Positions 16,986-25,407 of a stretch of 64,000 nt of DNA are shown piece by piece; position 1 is the first letter of the stretch; each line of letters starts with the position of its first letter. Below the pieces are notes generated by a model. The model ran no database searches, was not told the origin of the DNA, and saw only the letters and a program-made list of their open reading frames with translations. Position numbers and translations under genes: made by a program. Source of the DNA: CAJBNH01 sp964447285 (lineage in GTDB: Bacteria; Myxococcota_A; UBA9042); the NCBI GenBank assembly GCA_964447285.1, contig CAYURO010000011.1, forward strand, positions 1-64,000, written 5' to 3'.

Positions 16986-18326
16986 ATGCCTGCCCCGATC
17001 CATCCACGCCTGCGGCGGCCGACCGCTGCCTTTTCGCGCATCTACGCGACGGGCGTTGGCATGGTCGTGTGCCTGCTGGGGGCGCAACTGGGCCACGCTG
17101 CGACGCCGCGAGGTCCGAAGGCGCTGCCTCCCGCAGGCGTGGTGATGCCGGTGGACGAGCCCCGCAAGGTCGTTGAGCCGCCTGTGGTGGTGGTGCGGAC
17201 GCCGGCACAGTCGGTCAGGAGCTTGATTCGCAAGGGAAAGTTTGTCGAGGCGTTGGCAGAGATCGACAAGCTGCTCGCCGTCTCGCCTCACGACGACGAG
17301 GTGCGGGTGCAGCGGGCACGGCTGCTGTACTGGCTCAACCGGCGCGCAGAGGCCGAGACTGAGCTGCGGGGCCTGCGCGCGCGCCATCCGGCCGACTTGG
17401 ACGTGCTGGAGCTGCTGGCCAGGGTTCGACTCGCGTCGGGGGACTCTCGCGGAGCGTTGGAGGTCTACCTGCAAATGGAAGCCGTCGGTGGCGTAAGTCC
17501 TCAGATTCACCAGAGGATCGTCGATCTCTTGGTCGAAGCGGGGGAGTCGGCCAAGGCGAGACAGGCCCTTGCGTTGGGCGGCGTGCTCAGCGACGAGCAG
17601 GAGCTGCGGCTGGCGCGTCAGGAGAGGCCGTGGACGGCCGACTTGGGGTCCAGCTTGACGCTGCACAAGGGGCAGTATTGGCCCCGCGTCGAGGCCATGG
17701 CGGGGCGGCGCCTGACGTCGGCGTTGACGCTGGCAGGCGGTGCCGTGTACGAGCGGCGCGACGTCGCCGAAGCCGTGTCGGGCAAGCTGGAAGCCTACTT
17801 GAGCTTCTGGCGGGTCGATGCGATGGCCCACCTCTCCGGTTCGGCATCGGGCACGTTCCTGCCGCGGGTCGATGCGCGGGTCGACGGCGCCGTCGGTGTG
17901 TGGCGACAGAAGCTGTCCCTTGGCCTGTACGGTCGCTTTGCGCACTATCAGTACGCCAACCTTCTGAGTGGCGGCCCGTATCTGCAGGCGAACTGGCGAC
18001 GGTGGACGCTGACCCCGGGGTTTTTCCTGAACGAGACCAGCTACGCCAATCTGCCCAGCCGACTCGACCCGACCGGCTACCTGAAGCTGCGGTGGGAACA
18101 GAGCGCTCGTACAGCTTGGATTCTATGGGGTTACTGGGGTCGTGACCAAACGTTCGTCGAGCGTTTTGGGGCGACGGAGACCGGTGAGGCCGTGTCCGCT
18201 GTGCTGGGCGTGGACCACTGGTGGACGGGGCGCTGGGGCACCCGGGCCACCGTCTCGACGGCGCGACCGATGGCCGGTGGCGAACCGTACAGCGAGCTGA
18301 GCGTGGTGTTGCGAGGCCGGCTGTGA
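16986..18326 (+). CDS. TPR protein with YaiO-like outer-membrane beta-barrel
   Basis: About 446 residues; ATG at 16986 is eight bases after AAGG, while the in-frame GTG 16977 and ATG 16980 are too close to it. A signal peptide (to about residue 38, LGHA) is followed by TPR-like helices (about residues 75-200: RSLIRKGKFVEALAEIDKLLAV, LRARHPADLDVLELLARV). From about residue 210 the sequence alternates amphipathic strands (WTADLGSSLTLHKGQYWPRVEAMAGRRL through VVLRGRL) like the YaiO family barrel. In E. coli yaiO lies next to GT2 gene yaiP, and PgaA/BcsC also combine TPR with an export barrel. Here it heads a four-gene run, so a polysaccharide export porin role is a reasonable inference. Confidence 0.75.
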   Translation: MPAPIHPRLRRPTAAFSRIYATGVGMVVCLLGAQLGHAATPRGPKALPPAGVVMPVDEPRKVVEPPVVVVRTPAQSVRSLIRKGKFVEALAEIDKLLAVSPHDDEVRVQRARLLYWLNRRAEAETELRGLRARHPADLDVLELLARVRLASGDSRGALEVYLQMEAVGGVSPQIHQRIVDLLVEAGESAKARQALALGGVLSDEQELRLARQERPWTADLGSSLTLHKGQYWPRVEAMAGRRLTSALTLAGGAVYERRDVAEAVSGKLEAYLSFWRVDAMAHLSGSASGTFLPRVDARVDGAVGVWRQKLSLGLYGRFAHYQYANLLSGGPYLQANWRRWTLTPGFFLNETSYANLPSRLDPTGYLKLRWEQSARTAWILWGYWGRDQTFVERFGATETGEAVSAVLGVDHWWTGRWGTRATVSTARPMAGGEPYSELSVVLRGRL

Positions 18327-18328
18327 CC

Positions 18329-19396
18329 ATGGACCAACTCAGCTTCTCTGAGCTCGTGATCATCGTCATCGTGGCGATCGAGCTGGTGATCGTGGTCTTG
18401 GCACTGACCGCGATGCTCGTCGTGCGCAACCGCGCGGTCCGCCGAGATGAGTCCTTCTCCGCCGTGCGCAAGGCCTTGGTCGACGTGGTTGCGCGAATCG
18501 GCTCAGACGGCGATCCGGCGTTGCGTACGCAGGCCTTGGCAGTGCTGGCGACGATCTCCAAGGACCATGCCAGGCGGCTGCTGACCGAAATGGCGGAACT
18601 GGCGGGACACGGAAAGTCAGCCATTTTCGAGGACTTGTACGCTGGAGCCAACCTGGCTGACGAAGCGCGCGCCAACGCCGCCAGTCGTCCGTGGGAGCGC
18701 CTGCGGGCCATTCGCGAGGCCCGTGCCCTCTCGGACCCGGCGCGGTTGCTGCACGGTCTGGTCCGCGACGATGTGCCCGATGTCCGGTTGGCGGCTTTTG
18801 AAGCGCTGTGCGTCCTGGGGCGGGCCGACGAGGCCGTGGTGGCACTGCCCGCAGTGGCCGGCGATGGGCGACTCAACCGCATGAGGTCGACGGATGCGCT
18901 GTCCGTCGCCACGCCCTTTCCCGACCAACAGGTGATTGCGCTGGTGGCGACGTCGACTCCGGAGATGCGACAAGTCATCGTAGCTGCTCTGGGAATCGCC
19001 AAGTCGCGGGCGGGCATCGACGTCATGGTCGCCTCCGTGACGGACCCGGACGCTGAGGTCCGCATCCAAGCACTGCGAGCCCTGCGCGAGCTGGCCGACC
19101 GCTCGGCGCTGACGGCAAGTCTGGCTGCGCTCAAGGACGAACGCTGGGAAGTGCGCTCTGAAGCCACCCGCACGTGCGCCGCTTTGGGGCAGGGCGGCGC
19201 CGCGGAAGCCATCGCTGAGTTGCTGGACGACTCGGCCGAGTGGGTGCGTCACAACGCGGCGCTGGGTCTAACCCGTTGCGGGCCCGCCGGCATCGGCGCC
19301 CTGCGCGCAGCGGCAGCACGAGGCAACACGGCCGCCAGCAGTGCGCTGGCAGAGGCCCGCCTGACCGTCGCTGACCCCGGTGTCCAGCCAGGCTGA
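18329..19396 (+). CDS. Membrane-anchored HEAT-repeat protein
   Basis: 355 residues; ATG two bases after the stop of the YaiO-like gene. One N-terminal transmembrane helix (about residues 8-32, VIIVIVAIELVIVVLALTA) is followed by a basic stretch RNRAVRR, which suggests the repeats face the cytoplasm. The rest consists of HEAT/PBS-lyase-like helical repeats: LLHGLVRDDVPDVRLAAFEAL, VMVASVTDPDAEVRIQALRA, LAALKDERWEVRSEATRTC and AELLDDSAEWVRHNAALGLT. The gene overlaps the downstream GT2 gene by 17 bases. A scaffold or regulatory role for the synthase is likely but not proven. Confidence 0.8.
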   Translation: MDQLSFSELVIIVIVAIELVIVVLALTAMLVVRNRAVRRDESFSAVRKALVDVVARIGSDGDPALRTQALAVLATISKDHARRLLTEMAELAGHGKSAIFEDLYAGANLADEARANAASRPWERLRAIREARALSDPARLLHGLVRDDVPDVRLAAFEALCVLGRADEAVVALPAVAGDGRLNRMRSTDALSVATPFPDQQVIALVATSTPEMRQVIVAALGIAKSRAGIDVMVASVTDPDAEVRIQALRALRELADRSALTASLAALKDERWEVRSEATRTCAALGQGGAAEAIAELLDDSAEWVRHNAALGLTRCGPAGIGALRAAAARGNTAASSALAEARLTVADPGVQPG

Positions 19397-21899
19397 GGAG
19401 CGCAGACCCTTGATCGAGTTCTTCAACATCCTGGTGCTGCTGTACTTCGTCACGCTGACGGCGGGCTACATCGCCCTATTCGTCTCGGCGGCGGTCGGCA
19501 TCATTCGGGTACGGCGGGAGCTAGAGGGCAGCTCGCCGGAGAGCGTCAGCACCCGCGGTCGAGCGACTTTGCCCATCTCGATTCTGGTGCCCGCCCACAA
19601 CGAAGAGAAGACGGTCGTCGAGTCCGTGCGCGCCCTGCTGAAGCTGCGGTACCCCGAGCACGAAGTGGTGGTCGTCAACGACGGCTCGACCGACCGCACG
19701 ATGGCGCGTCTGCGGGCGGCGTTTGCGCTGGAGGCGGTGCCGTTGGACATCCGGCTGGAGTTGTCCTGCAAGCCCGTGCGCGCCACCTACCGGTCGGCGA
19801 TCTACAAGCGCCTGATCGTGGTGGACAAGGACAACGGCGGCAAGGCCGACGCCCTGAACTGTGCCATCAATGCGTCGCGTTTTCCGCTGGTTTGCGCGAT
19901 CGACGCCGACACGCTGATCTTGCCCGACGCGCTGCTGCGCCTGGTCCGTCCGTTCCTGACCGATGTCGATGTCGTGGCGGTCGGCGGCACCATTTGCTTG
20001 GCCAACGGCTGCAAGATCGAGCATGGCACGGTCGTCGAGATGGGCCTGCCGCAGTCGTGGCTTGCCCGCTTTCAGGTGGTCGAGTACCTGCGCGCGTTTC
20101 TGGTCGGTCGATTGGGCTGGGACCGGATGGGCGGAAACCTCATCATTTCTGGGGCATTTGGGTTGTTTCGCCGCAGCGCGGTCACGGGCGCTGGGGGCTA
20201 TGCCCACGACTCGGTCGGCGAGGACATGGAGTTGGTCGCCCGCTTGCGTCATCAGGTGCCCAGCTGGCTGCAGGGACGTGCGATCTGTCACCTACCCGAC
20301 CCGGTCAGCTTCACGGAAGCCCCTGAGAGTCTTCGCATCCTCGGCAACCAGCGCGACCGCTGGCAGCGCGGTCTGGCCGACACGCTGTGGCGCCATCGCT
20401 CGATGAACTTCAACCGTCGCTACGGCGCGGTCGGTCTCGTCGTCATGCCGTTCTACATCGTCTTCGAGCTGTTCGGTCCGATCATCGAAATGCTCGGCTA
20501 CGTGTACTTCATCCTGATGGCGGTCGGTGGCGTTCTCGAGCCGGTCTTCGCGTCCCTGTTCTTCGTCCTTGCTCTGTTGATCGGCTTTCTCTTGTCGCTG
20601 GGCAGCATCTTGCTCGAGCAGCTGTCGCTGTCGTTCTACCGGGCGCGCGGCGACCTGTGGAAGCTGGTTGGCGTGGCGCTGTTTGAGAACATGGGTTACC
20701 GCCAGATGATCCTGTGGTACCGGCTGCGCGGACTGTGGGGCTATTTCCGCAAGAAGAAGACGTGGGGGCGCATGGTCCGCCTGGGCTTCGGCGCGCCAAC
20801 TGCACGCAAGCGCGACCGAAGTCGGGCGATTCCGTTCCTCGTCGTGTCTTTGCTCCTTGGTGTTATCGCGTTGCCGGTCACGTGGTTGCTGAAACCGCGT
20901 CCCGATGCCAACGTCGTATTGGTCGACAAGACGGTGCCGTTTTCCAACTACCGCGAGCACGCGCGGTTGATGTGGCTGTTGTCGCAGGCCAAGGTTGAGC
21001 CACCCGTCTCCAAGCTGCTGTGGGACCCGAAGGCGGACTACATCGGCTTCGACCCCACGACCAAGCGGATGCGCTTCCTGCAAGACCCGGACTTGGAGAA
21101 GGCGACCCTGCTCTTCATCGCCGACACATACGGGGTGTACACCGACGACTTCGACGCGATGCCGCGGCCGGTGGCTCACCTTGAGCTCTCCAAGCGCATC
21201 GCCGGCGGGCTGACCGAAGCTGAAGTCGCAGCGATCGAGCGTTACGCGCTTCGCGGCGGCAGGATCATGGCGGAATTCAACACCTTCGCCACGCCGACGG
21301 AGGAACTCCTGCGGCACCGGATGGAGACGGTGCTGGGCGTGCGCTGGAGCGGCTGGGCAGGTCGGCGTGTGGACGAATTCGGTGACCGGCTCGAGATTGC
21401 CCAATGGGTGCAGCGTCGCTGGGCTCAGGAGACCGGAAAGCCGTACGACCTGCGCGGCCCGGGCATTCTGATGATCCACGAGGACGGACGCGTGCTGTGC
21501 CTGCAGGAGGGGCTGGACATTCCCATCTCGCCGATGACCTTGAACATGGGCGAAGACGTGATTCCGTTTACGTATTGGTTTGACGTCATCCAAGCCGATC
21601 GGCCGGCCGACGTGCGCGCCGAGTTTCAGCTCAAGACGACGCCCGCGGGTGCGAAGCTGCTGGCGCGCTTCGGTATTCCGCAACAATTTCCTGCCGTTGT
21701 CCACGACGAGGCCTATCGCCGCGTGTACATCGCGGGTGACATGGCCGACGGCGACGGGGCACTGGGGCCTGCATGGCTTTCCCTGATACCGCAGCTGCGG
21801 GCCGCCATGGCACGTCTGGGCATGGTTCCTGAGGATGTGCGCTTGTTTTGGACCATTTACGCTCCCCTCGTTCGCCGCACGATCGAGGGCGGTTCGTGA
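19380..21899 (+). CDS. Processive GT2 polysaccharide synthase with extra C-terminal domain
   Basis: 839 residues from GTG 19380. TM helix ~12-42 is followed by a cytoplasmic GT2 domain: ILVPAHNEEKTV, VVVNDGSTDRT, DAD (175-177), GED (280-282) and QRDRW (324-328). The D, D, D, QxxRW set is the signature of processive synthases such as PgaC, BcsA and HasA. Several TM helices span ~352-445. Another helix (~483-503) would place residues ~505-839 outside the cytoplasm. That part contains LLFIADTYGVY and YALRGGRIMAEFNTFATPTEE, resembling a class-I glutamine-amidotransferase-like fold, though I cannot name the family. No PilZ motif is visible. It is translationally linked to the HEAT gene upstream and to a lipoprotein gene downstream. 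Confidence 0.85.
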   Translation: MSSQAEERRPLIEFFNILVLLYFVTLTAGYIALFVSAAVGIIRVRRELEGSSPESVSTRGRATLPISILVPAHNEEKTVVESVRALLKLRYPEHEVVVVNDGSTDRTMARLRAAFALEAVPLDIRLELSCKPVRATYRSAIYKRLIVVDKDNGGKADALNCAINASRFPLVCAIDADTLILPDALLRLVRPFLTDVDVVAVGGTICLANGCKIEHGTVVEMGLPQSWLARFQVVEYLRAFLVGRLGWDRMGGNLIISGAFGLFRRSAVTGAGGYAHDSVGEDMELVARLRHQVPSWLQGRAICHLPDPVSFTEAPESLRILGNQRDRWQRGLADTLWRHRSMNFNRRYGAVGLVVMPFYIVFELFGPIIEMLGYVYFILMAVGGVLEPVFASLFFVLALLIGFLLSLGSILLEQLSLSFYRARGDLWKLVGVALFENMGYRQMILWYRLRGLWGYFRKKKTWGRMVRLGFGAPTARKRDRSRAIPFLVVSLLLGVIALPVTWLLKPRPDANVVLVDKTVPFSNYREHARLMWLLSQAKVEPPVSKLLWDPKADYIGFDPTTKRMRFLQDPDLEKATLLFIADTYGVYTDDFDAMPRPVAHLELSKRIAGGLTEAEVAAIERYALRGGRIMAEFNTFATPTEELLRHRMETVLGVRWSGWAGRRVDEFGDRLEIAQWVQRRWAQETGKPYDLRGPGILMIHEDGRVLCLQEGLDIPISPMTLNMGEDVIPFTYWFDVIQADRPADVRAEFQLKTTPAGAKLLARFGIPQQFPAVVHDEAYRRVYIAGDMADGDGALGPAWLSLIPQLRAAMARLGMVPEDVRLFWTIYAPLVRRTIEGGS

Positions 21900-23209
21900 C
21901 CTCTGCCCGGCATCGCGGGTTGGCTTGGGGTCTGCTTGTCGTCGTTGCGACGGGCTGCAGCGCGGCTTTGGTGCGTCCCGATGACGGTGCGTGTCGCGGG
22001 GCCGACCTCGCCACCTGGGCCGAAAGGGCCGCCGCTTCGATCGTCACGCATCCCTATCGCCCCGTTGCCGTCTACGACGTAGGTCCGCGAGGCCTTGCGC
22101 TCGTGTTTCGGCCGGGACCGATCGACCCCGACGCCCGTGCCGTCGTCAGCTACCCCGACCCCGCGCGATTCCCCGGACAGGAACCGGGGTTCGACCGCGT
22201 CAGGGACCGCAGCTTCGTGTACGACGACGCGCTGGTGGCCCTCTGGCTGACCTCGCGAGGCGACCGGGACGGCGCCCGACGCATTCTCTCGACCCTAGCC
22301 GCCCTGCAGCGGCCAGACGGCGCGTGGGGCTTCAGCTTCCAGACTGGCCGAGACGGCTTCTACAACGCGGGTTACGTGCGGGCTGGCACCGTCGCCTGGG
22401 TCGTCTACGCCTTCGCGCGGCACGCCAGCCGGTTCGGCGAAACGCGCTGGTCGTCGACCATCGACCGTGGTGTGGCGTGGCTGGTCCGCCAGCAAGACCA
22501 AGAGACCGGACTCGTGTTCGCAGGACTGGGGCGTTGGGTGTCGCCCGAAGTCTTTGACCCGAACTGGGTGGGCAGGTTCGCAGCTACGGAGCATCAACTC
22601 GATGCTTGGTTCGCCTTCCAGGCCGTGCAGAAGGCGGACCCGGCGGTCGCCGGTCGCTGGCAGTTGGCACGGGCCGCGCAAGGACTCGTCGCGGCAGTCG
22701 ATGCGTTCCTGTGGCGGGCCGGCGAGGGGCGGTATGCTCAGGGCGTCGCCGGGGCGGGAATCGATGAGGGCAGCGCGTTGGACGCAAGCGGCACTTGGGC
22801 GGCGCTCTACGACCTCGCCCTGGGACGCGACATCCGGAGTGAAGCGGCGTTGCAGTGGGTCCAAGCGCACCACGCCATCGACGTGGAGGGCTGGACTGGG
22901 CTGCGACCCTACGAAGCCAAGGCACCCGACACATGGTTCATCGAGGCTTCGTTGGCCGTTCCCCTTGCACTTGCTCGACTGGGGCGGCGGGAACAGGCCC
23001 GCGAGGCGCTGCAGCCGTTCGCTGACTTGGCTTGCGCAGGAGGGGTCCCCTTGGTCTACTCGCCTGTCTGGGCAACGGGTTTCCCGCTCAGCCCGGCGAC
23101 CGCACCCACCGTCTGGTTCCTGTTCGCGGCGGCCGAAGTGGTGGGGGGAGAGCCGCCGTTCTTGTGGAGCGAGCGCACCAGCGTCCCGCTCAGCCCCGCA
23201 GCGAGGTAA
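21896..23209 (+). CDS. Lipoprotein with predicted alpha/alpha-toroid (six-hairpin glycosidase-like) domain
   Basis: 437 residues from GTG 21896, overlapping the synthase stop by four bases. The signal ends in VVATGC with Cys21 as lipidation site. The mature protein is a series of paired helices with motifs like YDDALVALWLTSRGDRDGA, LQRPDGAWGFSFQTG, TVAWVVYAFARHA, ATEHQLDAWFAFQAV and KAPDTWFIEASLAVPLAL. This is the look of six-hairpin glycosidases, lyases and squalene-cyclase-type toroids. By analogy with cellulase BcsZ in Bcs systems it may trim or modify the nascent glycan, but catalytic residues cannot be assigned. Confidence 0.7.
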   Translation: MTSARHRGLAWGLLVVVATGCSAALVRPDDGACRGADLATWAERAAASIVTHPYRPVAVYDVGPRGLALVFRPGPIDPDARAVVSYPDPARFPGQEPGFDRVRDRSFVYDDALVALWLTSRGDRDGARRILSTLAALQRPDGAWGFSFQTGRDGFYNAGYVRAGTVAWVVYAFARHASRFGETRWSSTIDRGVAWLVRQQDQETGLVFAGLGRWVSPEVFDPNWVGRFAATEHQLDAWFAFQAVQKADPAVAGRWQLARAAQGLVAAVDAFLWRAGEGRYAQGVAGAGIDEGSALDASGTWAALYDLALGRDIRSEAALQWVQAHHAIDVEGWTGLRPYEAKAPDTWFIEASLAVPLALARLGRREQAREALQPFADLACAGGVPLVYSPVWATGFPLSPATAPTVWFLFAAAEVVGGEPPFLWSERTSVPLSPAAR

Positions 23210-23214
23210 CGGCT

Positions 23215-24210
23215 TTGGCGACATCTGCCTCCCCTTGGCTAGACACGACACGCTTTCCCGGCCGTCGCTTCCTCGACTCGGTGGGCCGTGCCCACGGTGC
23301 CACGGCCGGCCCATCGCCTGCGAATGCCGCGGAGGCGGAGCTGCGCCGTGCCTGGGCCTCCCAACTCGCCGTCGATCCAGCGGACCTTGTGCCCGTCGCC
23401 ACGGGGGCAGATGCGCTGCGGTTGGTGTTTCAGTCCCTACTGGCCCCGGGTGACACGGTGTTGATCGCTGAGCCAGTGCCTGCGGACGCGTTGCAGTCGA
23501 TCCTTGCCACCGGAGCACGCTACGTGGACGTCGGCCGAGGGGCTCAAGGGGACGTCGACGCGGCAGGATTGCACAGAGCCTTGGGATGGCACGCTCAACC
23601 GGTCCTGTTTGGTCAGGCTCCGGGGTTGTTCGGTGTGAGCGACGTGCCGGCACTCGGCGCACAGTCACGGGCGCGCGCCGTCGTGATCGACGCACGCATG
23701 GACGCTCGCTGGGCGGGACCACCTCTGTTCGGCGATCGGCCGCTCGCGACGATTGTGGCACTGCGAGACCTTGGGGACCCGGAATCTTGCGTCGCCCACG
23801 CTGTGGTGTGTTCACCTGGAACCGGCGGTGACCTGTCGGGTCTTCGCGGCTCCGAAGCCCTGCCGCCGTCCCTGACGCGCGCTGCTTTGGCGGTGCTGCA
23901 AGAACTCGCGCAATCCCCCGCACGCGTGGTCGATGCCGAGCTCGCCATGCAAGCCTGCTATGGAAAATTCACCAGTTTGATCAGGAAGATGGGCCGCCAT
24001 GGCGTGACCGTACTGCCGCGAGCCGGTACCGTGGCGTCGGCTGAGTGCGCAGCCGGGGACGCCACCGAGGTCGCGCGAGAGTTGGCTCTCTCCGGACTGG
24101 CGGTCTTGGGGGGGCATGAAGCTTGGCCGATGCGGAATCTTGTGATCATCGACCTCACACCCTCTCCGGGTAGTGCGTCCTTCAACGACCCAAACCCCTA
24201 TCAAGTTTGA
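23215..24210 (+). CDS. Degenerate PLP-aminotransferase-fold protein
   Basis: About 331 residues from TTG 23215, which has GAGG eight bases upstream and begins just after the preceding stop. The pattern resembles the large domain of fold-type I aminotransferases: LVPVATGADALRLVFQSLL (the GxxxA region), PGDTVLIAEPVPADALQSIL and a C-terminal LVIIDLTPSPG. At the place where a Ser-x-Ser-Lys Schiff-base loop is expected the sequence is CSPGTGGDLSGLRG, with Thr or Gly instead of Lys. No neighbouring Lys rescues it. It is therefore probably not a PLP enzyme, or it is highly divergent. The real role is unknown. Confidence 0.6.
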   Translation: MATSASPWLDTTRFPGRRFLDSVGRAHGATAGPSPANAAEAELRRAWASQLAVDPADLVPVATGADALRLVFQSLLAPGDTVLIAEPVPADALQSILATGARYVDVGRGAQGDVDAAGLHRALGWHAQPVLFGQAPGLFGVSDVPALGAQSRARAVVIDARMDARWAGPPLFGDRPLATIVALRDLGDPESCVAHAVVCSPGTGGDLSGLRGSEALPPSLTRAALAVLQELAQSPARVVDAELAMQACYGKFTSLIRKMGRHGVTVLPRAGTVASAECAAGDATEVARELALSGLAVLGGHEAWPMRNLVIIDLTPSPGSASFNDPNPYQV

Positions 24211-24235
24211 CCCCTTGCCTGCGCGTGGGTAACCT
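24207..24235 (+). promoter_or_regulatory. Promoter for the Lys/Ala-repeat lipoprotein, leaderless type
   Basis: TTGACC (24207-24212), 17-nt spacer, TAACCT (24230-24235). The ATG of the next gene begins eight bases after the -10, so transcription would start at or next to the start codon. The -35 overlaps the TGA of the previous gene. Confidence 0.6.
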
Positions 24236-24243
24236 GCCGCCCG

Positions 24244-25407
24244 ATGTCGAGATTGCGTTTCTCATCCCCGATCGCAGTGCTTGGGGTGGCCCTTGCCACG
24301 CTCGTCGCGGTCGGTTGCGACAGCAACGGCCCCGAGTCGCAGAAACCTGCCGCGGATATTCCACTTTCCGCGCGGGTGGAACGCGTCCTGAACGACCCAC
24401 AGGCGCTTCCCAAGCCTGTTGCGTTGCCCGCAGCCGTGACTGCAGCCGTGGCACCGCTGGCGGTCGATCCAACCCCAGCTTCGGTCGAGTCCCCCATCGC
24501 CGCTGCCCCGGCCGTAGATGCACCCGCGGCGACTCCTCCTCCGCCCCCGCAGGCAGAGGAAGTCCCTATCCTGCCCGTGCCGATCGTGCCCCGTGCGGTG
24601 CAATCCGGGGTTGCGGCTGAGAAGGAGCATCCGGTCAAGCTGTCTGCCAAGGCGAAGCGGATTGCCGCGCGCAAGGCAAAGGCAGAAAAGGCCAAGGCCG
24701 CGAAGGCCGTGAAGGTGGCGAAAGCCAAGGCAGCAAAGGCAGCAAAGGCAGCCAAGGCCGCGAAGGTCAAGGCAGCGAAGGCCGAGAAGCTCAAGGCAGC
24801 AAAGGCAGCAAAGGCAGCCAAGGCCGCGAAGGTCAAGGCAGCGAAGGCCGAGAAGCTCAAGGCTGCCAAGCCAGGAGAAGCGACGCCGGTACAGGGCCCC
24901 AAGGTCTCGAAGGCCAAGGCGAAGGCTGAGGCAAAGGCGGCCAAGGCGGCCAAGGTGAAGGCAGCCAAGGCAGCCAAGGCAACCAAGTCTGCCAGGACCG
25001 TCAAGTCCGCGCCCAAGGCATCTCCGCCGTCCCCGCAGCCCGAGCCTGCCATCGAGGCGCCCGCCGGAGCTGATGCAACCGACTTGTATTACGCAGGAAA
25101 GCGCAAACTCGACGCCGGTGACTACAAGGGCGCGATCGCCGACCTGAAGGTCTCGCAGCAGCTGCGCCCCAGCGCTCGCACCCTGACGCTGCTCGGGCGT
25201 GCCTACTTTGACGCCAACAAACTCCCGGAGGCTGAGAAAGTCCTGAAGCAAGCAGGGTCCAACGACGAAGCCCAGCTGTTGCTTGCGAACCTGTATCAAC
25301 AGCGCGGCAAGATCGCGGAGGCCCGGCGCGTCTACCAAGCCTTCCTGCAGGCGCACCCGGACCATGCCAAGGCCGGTTGGGTCCGCAATCTTCTGCAGAC
25401 GCTTTGA
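24244..25407 (+). CDS. Lipoprotein with Lys/Ala repeat region and C-terminal TPR
   Basis: 387 residues. Lipobox LVAVGC (Cys25) ends the signal. Residues ~30-125 are Pro/Ala/Val-rich. From ~130 to 260 the chain is dominated by AKAAKAxK repeats, histone H1-like and strongly cationic, including a perfect 22-residue duplication. The last ~110 residues carry TPR motifs (DLYYAGKRKLDAGDYKGAI, RTLTLLGRAYFDANKLPEA, AQLLLANLYQQRGKIAEAR). The cationic region in an envelope lipoprotein could bind anionic polymer such as LPS, teichoic-like or exopolysaccharide, which is inference. The following rhomboid gene overlaps its stop codon by one base (TGATG). Confidence 0.8.
   Translation: MSRLRFSSPIAVLGVALATLVAVGCDSNGPESQKPAADIPLSARVERVLNDPQALPKPVALPAAVTAAVAPLAVDPTPASVESPIAAAPAVDAPAATPPPPPQAEEVPILPVPIVPRAVQSGVAAEKEHPVKLSAKAKRIAARKAKAEKAKAAKAVKVAKAKAAKAAKAAKAAKVKAAKAEKLKAAKAAKAAKAAKVKAAKAEKLKAAKPGEATPVQGPKVSKAKAKAEAKAAKAAKVKAAKAAKATKSARTVKSAPKASPPSPQPEPAIEAPAGADATDLYYAGKRKLDAGDYKGAIADLKVSQQLRPSARTLTLLGRAYFDANKLPEAEKVLKQAGSNDEAQLLLANLYQQRGKIAEARRVYQAFLQAHPDHAKAGWVRNLLQTL
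24727..24858 (+). repeat. Perfect 66-bp tandem duplication
   Basis: Two identical 66-bp units, 24727-24792 and 24793-24858, in frame within the Lys/Ala region; each encodes 22 residues. Each unit is itself built from 9-bp AAGGCAGCA-type subrepeats. Exact identity suggests a recent expansion or ongoing slippage. Confidence 0.95.
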
